In this document: positions 1 through 4,697 of the stretch, in pieces
Position numbering within the stretch: position 1 is the stretch's first letter
Layout of the letters: each line of letters begins with the position of its first letter
Assembly (NCBI GenBank): GCA_023257145.1
Contig: JALRDA010000135.1
Span: forward strand, 1-5,695
DNA: 5,695 nt
From: Candidatus Saccharimonadia bacterium
Lineage (GTDB): Bacteria > Patescibacteriota > Saccharimonadia > Saccharimonadales > Saccharimonadaceae
Direction of reading: 5' to 3'
Made by a program: the position numbers and the translations under genes
Notes under the pieces: generated by a model
Database searches by the model: none
What the model was told of the DNA's origin: nothing
The model's input: only the letters and a program-made list of their open reading frames with translations

Positions 1-1
1 A

Positions 2-1348
2 GATATTGAAGGGCCGAAGTACGAACGCGACGACCGAGCGCTTCGTGGGTATGTAAGTAAGGCGTTAGGCGAATCGTGTAATGTTGCACCGAAAAATGCC
101 AGTTTAGCCGTAAAAAACAATGCATTGTCGGTCGTAAAATCGTCGCCCGGTGGTACATGCGAGCTGGATGCGGTGATCATTACCCTTAGTCAAGTTGAGC
201 CACTGCTGCCAGGACAAACGAGTGTTCGCATGGCCGTTAAAGAAACGCCGGCGAAAATTTCCAATGCCGAAGCAGAAGAATTCGGCCGAGCAGTAACGGA
301 GCAAACCAAGAATGGTATTCCACTGCAGGTGCAAAACGAAACAATTATCATTTCACAGAAAGATGCCTTATCGTGGATGGAATTTACGACTAATAACGAT
401 GAATTGCATGTTCAGTTTAATGTTGATAAAGCCGGCGGATTCTTTACGAGCAATATTTCGCCGAAAGTATATCAAGTGCCCGGTACGACTACTGTAACAA
501 CTGTTGATTTTCAGGAGACTGCTCGTGAGGTCGGGCAGAATGGACGTCAGCTTGATCTTCTGGTGACGCTGCAAAACATGGCCAAGTTTGCCGAGGGCGG
601 CGCAGATGTTGCGCAGGCGGTCACAGCCGAGATTCCTGCCAAAGTTGTCTTTAATCGTACGTACAGCCCAACGGATGCCGGCTTGTCGGCACTAATTGCC
701 AATTATGCTAAAGACAACCCTGGCCGATATGGTATTTCATTAATTGAGCTTTCGGGCAAACGCCGTCGGGCGAATTATAACGGTGACATGAAGTTTACAA
801 CCGCTAGTACGTATAAACTTTTTGTGGCCTACAGTACGCTCAAGCGTGCCGAAACCGGTCAGTTTAAATGGGACATGCAAGTATCTGGTGGCCGTACGCT
901 CGATAAGTGCTTTAACGATATGATCGTCTATTCAGATAACGCCTGTGCGGAGAGCTTGGTGGAAAAAATTAGTTATCGTACGCTGACTAACGAAGCGAGC
1001 GGTATTGGAATGAAGAATACTTCGTTCGTAGATACGGAGAGCTATAAGACATCAGCCAACGACCTGGCGACATTTGCGGCATCCTTAGAATCTGGCGAGC
1101 TTTTGCAAGGTTCGTCGCGAGCAAAGCTACTTGATGCGATGAATCGCAATATCTATCGGCAAGGTATTCCGGCCGGTGCAAGCGGGCAGGTGGCCGACAA
1201 GGTTGGATTCCTGGATAACTTCTTACACGACGCTGCTATTGTATATAGCCCGAGTGGTACCTACGCGCTCGCCATCATGACGGAAGATAGTAGCTGGGGT
1301 AAAATTGCCGACCTAACGCGCAAGATAGAAGAGCTTCGGGCGAGATAG
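2..1348 (+). CDS. Cell-wall-type serine hydrolase, class A beta-lactamase fold (5' partial)
   Basis: The frame is open from the first complete codon of the window, so the gene starts upstream and the visible 448 residues are its C-terminal part. A TTG at 125 is internal and is not the start. About residues 55-230 resemble the PG_binding_4-type beta-rich domain found in VanW/YoaR-like proteins. About residues 235-448 form a beta-lactamase2-like serine hydrolase domain with the nucleophile motif Ser-Thr-Tyr-Lys (bases 806-817, residue 269), Ser-Asp-Asn (932-940, residue 311) and Lys-Val-Gly (1199-1207, residue 400) in place of the KTG box. The region that would carry the class A omega-loop Glu-X-X-Leu-Asn is short and I do not see that motif. 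I infer a peptidoglycan-active or penicillin-binding-type enzyme acting outside the membrane, rather than a resistance beta-lactamase. The signal peptide, if any, lies outside the window. The gene belongs to the chromosomal flank. Confidence 0.85.
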   Translation, partial: DIEGPKYERDDRALRGYVSKALGESCNVAPKNASLAVKNNALSVVKSSPGGTCELDAVIITLSQVEPLLPGQTSVRMAVKETPAKISNAEAEEFGRAVTEQTKNGIPLQVQNETIIISQKDALSWMEFTTNNDELHVQFNVDKAGGFFTSNISPKVYQVPGTTTVTTVDFQETAREVGQNGRQLDLLVTLQNMAKFAEGGADVAQAVTAEIPAKVVFNRTYSPTDAGLSALIANYAKDNPGRYGISLIELSGKRRRANYNGDMKFTTASTYKLFVAYSTLKRAETGQFKWDMQVSGGRTLDKCFNDMIVYSDNACAESLVEKISYRTLTNEASGIGMKNTSFVDTESYKTSANDLATFAASLESGELLQGSSRAKLLDAMNRNIYRQGIPAGASGQVADKVGFLDNFLHDAAIVYSPSGTYALAIMTEDSSWGKIADLTRKIEELRAR

Positions 1349-1360
1349 GCCACACACCTC

Positions 1361-1389
1361 TTTACAGAGGGCGTGAATTACGCTAAAAT
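1361..1389 (+). promoter_or_regulatory. Predicted sigma70-type promoter of the tRNA-Asn gene
   Basis: TTTACA (1361-1366) and TAAAAT (1384-1389) are separated by 17 bp and match the -35 and -10 consensus well. Transcription would start near 1396 and give a 5' leader of about 36 nt before the mature tRNA. That leader can fold into a hairpin (TACGGT 1402-1407 with ACCGTA 1412-1417, loop ATGC), which RNase P processing would remove. The -35 box sits in the loop of a short CCTCT/AGAGG hairpin at 1357-1370, just after the stop of the upstream hydrolase gene. That hairpin has no following T-tract. Confidence 0.6.
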
Positions 1390-1431
1390 GTATCTTGTAT
1401 CTACGGTATGCACCGTATGATTACCACATAT

Positions 1432-1506
1432 TCCGGCGTAGCTCAGTGGTAGAGCGGTTGGCTGTTAACCAATAGGTCACTGGTTCGAGCCCAGTCGCCG
1501 GAGCCA
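1432..1506 (+). tRNA. tRNA-Asn (anticodon GTT) with encoded CCA
   Basis: A full cloverleaf can be drawn by hand. The acceptor stem is TCCGGCG (1432-1438) with CGCCGGA (1496-1502). The D stem is GCTC/GAGC with an AGTGGTA loop. The anticodon stem is GTTGG/CCAAT around the loop CTGTTAA, with anticodon GTT at 1464-1466. The T stem is ACTGG/CCAGT with loop TTCGAGC. The discriminator is G1503 and CCA is encoded at 1504-1506. It reads AAC/AAU codons. The 3' half is overlapped in antisense by the end of the recombinase gene, and the element joins the chromosome here. The tRNA itself shows no mismatch or damage, so integration has left it functional. Confidence 0.97.
1477..1506. other. Integration junction (putative attachment-site half) at the tRNA-Asn 3' end
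   Basis: The minus-strand recombinase frame runs without a break into the tRNA gene. Its last nine codons (Trp-Leu-Arg-Arg-Leu-Gly-Ser-Asn-Gln) and its TGA stop (1477-1479) are exactly the reverse complement of the tRNA 3' end. An integrase gene pointing into an intact tRNA 3' end is the usual picture of one attachment half. The crossover point cannot be placed without the other half. I found no second copy of the tRNA 3' segment in the window. Confidence 0.55.
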
Positions 1507-2943
1507 AGATGAATTTTCACTACAAAGAACCATCGTTTCGAATGGTTCTTTTAGTTTCCACCTCAGTTGATCACCATCCAATGAAAAGTTCGAAAGTACA
1601 ATTTGAAGTAGTGACCGTTTTTGCTCGATATTTGCTTTTTGGAACAGTTTTGGCGCACTCTTAGCTAGATTTAACAGATGGAATACTGTACCAAAGTATT
1701 CATCGTCAACGAGTTCGATATTATCTCTCTGCCTTTGAAGTTTCTTCTGATTTGCTCGGTACTCTTCGGACTTACGTTGATAAAGTTCTTCCGTAATCTT
1801 ATCGTCTAAATAGTCCTCATAGACTCTATCAATTCGGTTTTGGAATTTAGTAATTTCCGCCTCGATAGACGATAATGTCTGCTCTCGGTACTTCTTCTTA
1901 TCTTCATGAGCCTGTCTTAGGACAGTACTTACTTCTTGATACGCACCCTCTGGTATTTTGATAGACTCAAAGATCTTCATGACCTGATCAGTGATAAACT
2001 CTTCGTTTACGTATTTATAATCATGCTTAAACTTAGACTGGGTGCAGTGACCATAAACGTACTTTTGTTTCTTCCTCTCAAATGTGATTCTACAGCCACA
2101 TGATTCACATTTTAATAAGCCACGATAAACGTATGGCAATCCACCCCATACTTTTGGTTCGACCTTGTATCCTTCTTGGATTAGCTTCACTCTTTCGAAA
2201 AGTTCAAATGACACAAGTTGCTCATATTTGTGAGGATAAAGTGAGCCTTTCACACGCATCTCGCCGTAGTAGAACGGATTCTTTAATATCTGATCTACCT
2301 TGCTTTGTCCAATCTTAATTCCATATTCATTACGCATTTGCTGAGCAATTAACCGGATGGATGTACTTCCTTCGGCATATCTTGAGAATATCTGTCGAAT
2401 GATTTCAGCAGGAAATGGATCGATCTCAATCCATTTCTTACCATTAGGTAAAAGTGTATTTTTATATCCAAGTGGAGCCATGCCAATCCATTCACCATCA
2501 CGCAGCTTCTGCTCGAACCTACGGCGGACATTGTCGCTAATGGCATCCGAATAGTATTGTGCAACAACAACGCCCATACCGAGCCTTAAAAGGTCTGTAG
2601 CGGGTGAATCTCTATGGATAAAAAGATTATCTGATGGAAAGTGAAGTTCTATCTTCGCTGACTTACGTAGGTCATCTAAAATCCTAACCTCTTGTGAGCT
2701 CGAATCACGAGTATATCGATCAATTTTGTCAAATACTACGACGGCAATTTCGTCATGCTGAGTAATTTTCTTTACAAGTTCAGAGAATGCGACGCGGTTT
2801 CCTTTATAGGCACTTTCGCGAAGTTCGGTTAGTTCATACTCATAACCACGACGCTTGGCATACTCGGTTAATCGAAATGCCTGCGCTGGTAGTGCATCTT
2901 TTTGATCATCAGTTGATACTCGTGCTACTAAGAATGCTTTCAT
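1477..2943 (-). CDS. Large serine recombinase / integrase
   Basis: This 488-residue site-specific recombinase would catalyse integration and excision through a phosphoserine intermediate. The N-terminal resolvase domain (about residues 1-150) has the nucleophile Ser10 in Ala-Arg-Val-Ser-Thr-Asp and the catalytic Asp-Arg-X-X-Arg at residues 75-79. A Recombinase domain follows (about 155-265, Gly-Met-Ala-Pro-Leu-Gly-Tyr). Next come a zinc-ribbon-like segment (Cys279, Cys282, Cys284, Cys300), a coiled coil at about 340-410 and a C-terminal tail. The length fits the family. The ATG at 2941-2943 has a good ribosome site (AGGAG, 5 nt away). The last nine residues and the stop are supplied by antisense tRNA-Asn sequence. 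The gene follows the minus-strand HTH gene after a 140-bp gap that holds a -10 box and a strongly structured leader, so it probably has its own promoter and 5'-UTR control. Confidence 0.95.
   Translation of the reverse strand: MKAFLVARVSTDDQKDALPAQAFRLTEYAKRRGYEYELTELRESAYKGNRVAFSELVKKITQHDEIAVVVFDKIDRYTRDSSSQEVRILDDLRKSAKIELHFPSDNLFIHRDSPATDLLRLGMGVVVAQYYSDAISDNVRRRFEQKLRDGEWIGMAPLGYKNTLLPNGKKWIEIDPFPAEIIRQIFSRYAEGSTSIRLIAQQMRNEYGIKIGQSKVDQILKNPFYYGEMRVKGSLYPHKYEQLVSFELFERVKLIQEGYKVEPKVWGGLPYVYRGLLKCESCGCRITFERKKQKYVYGHCTQSKFKHDYKYVNEEFITDQVMKIFESIKIPEGAYQEVSTVLRQAHEDKKKYREQTLSSIEAEITKFQNRIDRVYEDYLDDKITEELYQRKSEEYRANQKKLQRQRDNIELVDDEYFGTVFHLLNLAKSAPKLFQKANIEQKRSLLQIVLSNFSLDGDQLRWKLKEPFETMVLCSENSSWLRRLGSNQ
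1524..1552 (+). terminator. Intrinsic terminator downstream of tRNA-Asn, inside the recombinase coding end
   Basis: AAAGAACCAT (1524-1533) pairs perfectly with ATGGTTCTTT (1542-1551) over an 8-nt loop and is followed by a short T-tract (TTTT to 1552, then AGTTT). It starts 18 bases after the tRNA CCA. On the minus strand the same bases code for residues 465-474 of the recombinase, Lys-Glu-Pro-Phe-Glu onward. The element therefore appears to bring a new terminator for the tRNA transcript it has interrupted. The T-tract is modest, so efficiency is uncertain. On the minus strand there is no useful T-tract. Confidence 0.55.
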
Positions 2944-2948
2944 ATCTG

Positions 2949-3076
2949 CTCCTACTTAAATGGACGGTCGTGGCTTATCCAGTCCAGACATCCATACAGA
3001 TGCTTTTCTAGCACGACCGCCCATTAAAGGCAGAAAATAAAATATCTGTCTGGAAAGTTGTTGGTACTGGATAAGC
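2949..3076 (-). promoter_or_regulatory. Predicted pseudoknotted 5' leader RNA of the recombinase gene
   Basis: Read on the minus strand, three long helices can form. Helix A is GCTTATCCAGT (3076-3066) with ACTGGATAAGC (2983-2973), 11 bp. Helix B is TCCAGACA (3054-3047) with TGTCTGGA (2990-2983), 8 bp nested in A and sharing base 2983. Helix C is AATGGGCGGTCGTG (3025-3012) with CACGACCGTCCATT (2972-2959), 14 contiguous pairs counting one G-U. The 5' arm of C lies in the loop of A and its 3' arm directly follows A with no linker, so A and C make a pseudoknot. The G-U pair (3020/2964) would be a C-A mismatch in a plus-strand RNA, which points to a minus-strand transcript. Helix C ends 5 nt before the AGGAG ribosome site (2953-2949). 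Control of recombinase translation is inferred. The ligand or trigger is unknown, and I do not recognise a named RNA family. Confidence 0.6.
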
Positions 3077-3082
3077 ATTCTT

Positions 3083-3088
3083 ATTATA
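3083..3088 (-). promoter_or_regulatory. Predicted -10 box for the recombinase leader
   Basis: The minus strand reads TATAAT at 3088-3083, an exact -10 consensus that overlaps the stop codon of the upstream HTH gene. The start seven bases downstream would be G3076, the first base of helix A of the leader. No convincing -35 box is seen at the expected distance (an A-rich stretch lies there), so the promoter may be weak or activator-dependent. Confidence 0.45.
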
Positions 3089-3581
3089 GACCATTTTGTT
3101 TTCTAGTTTTTTTAAATTTCTCATACCCACTCATGGTTTCTTTTTCTTTTTCTTGCTGTTTATTGGTACCTAATTCTTGACTAGGGTCTATATACATATT
3201 TTGGATAGGGACTGTGACACTTTTTCGAGTAGAGGGCTGGCTAGAAATTGCGTATGCCTGAATTTTGGATACCCATCCAGTGATATCGTAAATATTTGCT
3301 TCTCCGGTTCGGAATATTCGACGGATTAACCTCTTCTTTTCCATTCTTAAAAAAGCAGCACGGACTGTATTTGGGTGTGCACCAATTGCTTTCGATATTG
3401 AAGATATTGCATGATAATCTTCCGGGGGGAAGGACAAAAGGTAGGTAAGGATTGTAAAGTCTACCGGCTTCGTACCGAGATCTTTCATGTATCGTACGGC
3501 AATATTTGGTATCTGAGTAAAACCGTAGTTTTTTACCGTTATGCCGAATCTTTCTTCGAATGAAGGTTGTTTATATATCAA
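3084..3581 (-). CDS. Small HTH (winged-helix) DNA-binding protein
   Basis: This 165-residue protein is predicted from a TTG start at 3579-3581. Residues 20-100 look like a winged-helix domain of the replication-initiator/HTH_36 type. They show Gly-Phe-Thr-Gln-Ile-Pro-Asn, then Asp-Phe-Thr-Ile-Leu-Thr-Tyr-Leu-Leu-Ser-Phe, a recognition-helix-like Ala-His-Pro-Asn-Thr-Val-Arg, and Arg-Met-Glu-Lys-Lys-Arg-Leu-Ile. The tail (115-165) is polar, lysine-rich and probably disordered. The start is doubtful. There is no ribosome site before the TTG, and the next in-frame Met (residue 31) would cut off the conserved beginning. The frame continues upstream directly into the SpoVG-like gene, separated only by a TAG and two codons. 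Coupled re-initiation or amber readthrough are therefore possible. The role is likely regulator or replication accessory of the element, and the exact function is unknown. Confidence 0.75.
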   Translation of the reverse strand: MIYKQPSFEERFGITVKNYGFTQIPNIAVRYMKDLGTKPVDFTILTYLLSFPPEDYHAISSISKAIGAHPNTVRAAFLRMEKKRLIRRIFRTGEANIYDITGWVSKIQAYAISSQPSTRKSVTVPIQNMYIDPSQELGTNKQQEKEKETMSGYEKFKKTRKQNGL

Positions 3582-3587
3582 ATTAGA

Positions 3588-3848
3588 CTACACGCTGAAT
3601 AACTCATATTTTAGTATTTCTATTAAGACTTCTTGTTCAATAGCATCACCAAATTCATGATTGATGGGGTAGCAAACATCTAGGTTCTTTTTTCGAGGAT
3701 AAACTAGTCGAATACCGCCGCCAAAACGTGTATAGACGGCAACAGAATTTATGTATAGCTTTCCAAATAACACAAAACTTACAAAAGCTACGTGTCCGTT
3801 CTTAGGTTTAATCGGTACTATATTAACTTCCGAAATGTAATTAGTCAT
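3588..3848 (-). CDS. SpoVG-like protein
   Basis: This is an 86-residue protein. The start is ATG 3846-3848, because the ribosome site AAAGGAG (3860-3854) lies 5 nt before it. A GTG further upstream overlaps that site and is rejected. The sequence fits the SpoVG fold: N-terminal strands (Ile-Ser-Glu-Val-Asn-Ile), Ala-Phe-Val-Ser-Phe-Val-Leu-Phe-Gly-Lys-Leu-Tyr-Ile, then Gly-Gly-Ile-Arg-Leu-Val-Tyr-Pro-Arg-Lys-Lys and Cys-Tyr-Pro-Ile-Asn, which match the Pro-Ser-Lys and His-Pro-Ile-Asn boxes of SpoVG, and a C-terminal helix. Family members bind nucleic acid and act as regulators, and small versions are common on mobile elements. It overlaps the end of a 29-residue ORF and is followed in frame, past TAG, by the HTH gene, so the three are probably cotranscribed. 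Confidence 0.8.
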   Translation of the reverse strand: MTNYISEVNIVPIKPKNGHVAFVSFVLFGKLYINSVAVYTRFGGGIRLVYPRKKNLDVCYPINHEFGDAIEQEVLIEILKYELFSV

Positions 3849-3930
3849 CAGCACTCCTTTCTATTTCAGCAAGGAGTTTAAAGTACTCAACGAGGGTAGT
3901 TAAATTGTTTTCATCACTTCTTGCGTTCAT
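3841..3930 (-). CDS. Possible 29-residue small ORF upstream of and overlapping the SpoVG-like gene
   Basis: ATG at 3928-3930 opens a frame of 29 codons (Met-Asn-Ala-Arg-Ser-Asp-Glu-Asn onward) that ends with TAA at 3841-3843. The middle (Thr-Leu-Val-Glu-Tyr-Phe-Lys-Leu-Leu-Ala-Glu-Ile-Glu) looks like one amphipathic helix. Its last codons overlap the start of the SpoVG-like gene by 8 bases, and the SpoVG ribosome site lies within it, an arrangement typical of translational coupling. No clear ribosome site precedes its own ATG. It resembles no family I can name. It may be a real microprotein, a leader peptide, or chance. Confidence 0.4.
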   Translation of the reverse strand: MNARSDENNLTTLVEYFKLLAEIERSADD

Positions 3931-3955
3931 ACGTATATGAAAGCAAAACGATCAC

Positions 3956-3971
3956 TTCGCAAACTTGCGAA
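3956..3971 (-). repeat. Short inverted repeat between two minus-strand genes
   Basis: TTCGCA (3956-3961) and TGCGAA (3966-3971) can form a 6-bp hairpin with a 4-nt loop directly after the stop of the coiled-coil/winged-helix gene. The minus-strand sequence after it (GTGATCG, then TTTT) is only weakly T-rich, so it is a poor terminator at best. It could instead be an operator for one of the DNA-binding proteins encoded on either side. The 43-bp gap holds no other recognisable signal. Confidence 0.35.
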
Positions 3972-3973
3972 AC

Positions 3974-4495
3974 TTAGCTAAGGGCTATTCTAGAGAAATA
4001 AAAGCTTTTTATTGTAACGACAATCACTTCATTCGTGTTCAAAAAGTTATCAAGCTTCTTCTGGACGCGCTTCATAGTTTCAAAGACCTGCTTTGCACTA
4101 TCAATACCTTCGCCGGAATCCTTTAGTCTTGAAGCAACCTCACTGCATTGAAATGTGCTCTTTTTAGGCTTACCCGTTGTTTTACTAAACATCAAAGATA
4201 AAATTACCGCTTCATTCTTATTAAATTCAAGTTTTCTGCGTGCTTCAGCCCAAAGAGTATTTGTTTTGTGGTCGTACTCCAGCTCTAGTGGAGAATCTGG
4301 TATACGAGCAACATGTTTCAAAGCGTCTTCAAAGCTGGCGACATGATAAGAAAGTTTATTTAAAGTTCGCTCTATGGCTTCCATCCGTTCGTCTAGATGA
4401 TGAAAATAATTATAGGTATTTCTCTCAATCCTAGTAATTTCATCTTCACTCTGCAGATCAATTAGATCATTTTCACTTTTTGACTTCTTGTTCAT
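3974..4495 (-). CDS. Coiled-coil plus winged-helix-like protein of unknown role
   Basis: This is a 173-residue protein. ATG 4493-4495 is chosen because AGGA (4506-4503) lies 7 nt upstream. An adjacent in-frame GTG at 4498 would leave only 4 nt. Residues 1-65 are charged and heptad-like (Asp-Glu-Ile-Thr-Arg-Ile-Glu-Arg through Leu-Asp-Glu-Arg-Met-Glu-Ala-Ile-Glu-Arg-Thr-Leu), suggesting a coiled-coil oligomerisation segment. Residues 75-170 resemble the OmpR/PhoB-type effector winged helix: Leu-Glu-Phe-Asn-Lys-Asn-Glu-Ala-Val-Ile-Leu-Ser-Leu-Met-Phe, a central helix pair, Arg-Val-Gln-Lys-Lys-Leu, and a final hairpin ending Thr-Ile-Lys-Ser-Phe-Tyr-Phe. There is no receiver domain. It may be a DNA-binding regulator of the element and perhaps of the divergent operon, with which it shares the upstream region. 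The fold assignment is by pattern only. Confidence 0.65.
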   Translation of the reverse strand: MNKKSKSENDLIDLQSEDEITRIERNTYNYFHHLDERMEAIERTLNKLSYHVASFEDALKHVARIPDSPLELEYDHKTNTLWAEARRKLEFNKNEAVILSLMFSKTTGKPKKSTFQCSEVASRLKDSGEGIDSAKQVFETMKRVQKKLDNFLNTNEVIVVTIKSFYFSRIALS

Positions 4496-4513
4496 CACAT
4501 TTTCCTATATCTC

Positions 4514-4519
4514 ATTATA
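4514..4519 (-). promoter_or_regulatory. Candidate -10 box for the minus-strand regulator cluster
   Basis: The minus strand carries TATAAT at 4519-4514 and a second TATAAT at 4538-4533. The second overlaps the -10 box of the plus-strand leader RNA. The first would give a 5' UTR of only about a dozen bases before ATG 4495, and the second about 30. Neither has a good -35. Because the inner pair overlaps on opposite strands, the divergent transcripts may compete for polymerase. Confidence 0.35.
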
Positions 4520-4528
4520 TGATGTTTT

Positions 4529-4537
4529 TGGTATTAT
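4529..4537 (+). promoter_or_regulatory. Extended -10 promoter of the DUF805 leader RNA
   Basis: TGG-TATTAT (4529-4537) is an extended -10 element (TGn before a near-consensus hexamer). No good -35 is visible, as expected for extended -10 promoters. The start seven bases downstream is G4544, exactly the first base of the 17-bp terminal helix of the predicted leader RNA. That agreement supports both calls. Confidence 0.5.
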
Positions 4538-4543
4538 AAGGAG

Positions 4544-4674
4544 GTCTGGATCAATACAAGTTTGTTAGCAAACCAATTCTTTCGATTGGTTGTACCCAAA
4601 AAGGGGCAACTTCTCGAAAGCCAAGGGTACAACCTTGTGTTGGTCCAGACAACCTAGAGAGGTTGTCCTTTTTT
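4544..4674 (+). ncRNA. Structured leader RNA with pseudoknot upstream of the DUF805 gene (riboswitch-like)
   Basis: The ends pair in a 17-bp helix without gaps: GTCTGGATCAATACAAG (4544-4560) with CTTGTGTTGGTCCAGAC (4634-4650). It has two G-U pairs (4551/4643 and 4555/4639), which favour a plus-strand RNA. Inside, ACCAAT (4572-4577) pairs with ATTGGT (4585-4590), and TGTACCC (4591-4597) pairs with GGGTACA (4625-4631). The hairpin loop CTTTCG (4579-4584) is complementary to CGAAAG (4615-4620) in the other loop, a 6-bp pseudoknot. The 3' strand of the terminal helix shares GAC (4648-4650) with the following terminator, and ACAACC (4629-4634) could pair with the terminator arm GGTTGT (4661-4666). 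Both are typical of attenuation. DUF805-associated RNA motifs have been described by comparative genomics. I cannot confirm that this is a member. The ligand is unknown. Confidence 0.7.
4648..4674 (+). terminator. Intrinsic terminator between the leader RNA and the DUF805 gene
   Basis: GACAACC (4648-4654) pairs with GGTTGTC (4661-4667) over a 6-nt loop, followed by C and six T (4669-4674). It ends 14 bases before the ribosome site of the DUF805 gene, so transcription into that gene needs readthrough or a refolding of the leader. It could also end a stand-alone small RNA. Confidence 0.85.
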
Positions 4675-4697
4675 ATTTTGCTTAAATGGAGATTGAA

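Noticed and set aside
125..1348. Start of the hydrolase gene at TTG 125
   Set aside because: The frame is open to the window edge and the upstream codons read as normal protein; there is no ribosome site before 125.
1357..1370. CCTCT/AGAGG hairpin as terminator of the hydrolase gene
   Set aside because: The stem is only 5 bp and no T-tract follows; its loop is better explained as the -35 box of the tRNA promoter.
2959..3076. The inverted repeats before the recombinase as its attachment site
   Set aside because: The attachment half is at the tRNA end of the gene, and the G-U pair plus the match to the promoter +1 favour an RNA fold; a DNA-binding role is not excluded.
3849..3854. GTG 3854 as the start of the SpoVG-like gene
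   Set aside because: It overlaps the AAAGGAG ribosome site that serves ATG 3848.
4686..4697. ATG 4686 as the start of the DUF805 protein
   Set aside because: Its last base is part of the GGAG ribosome site that fits ATG 4698, and it has no ribosome site of its own.
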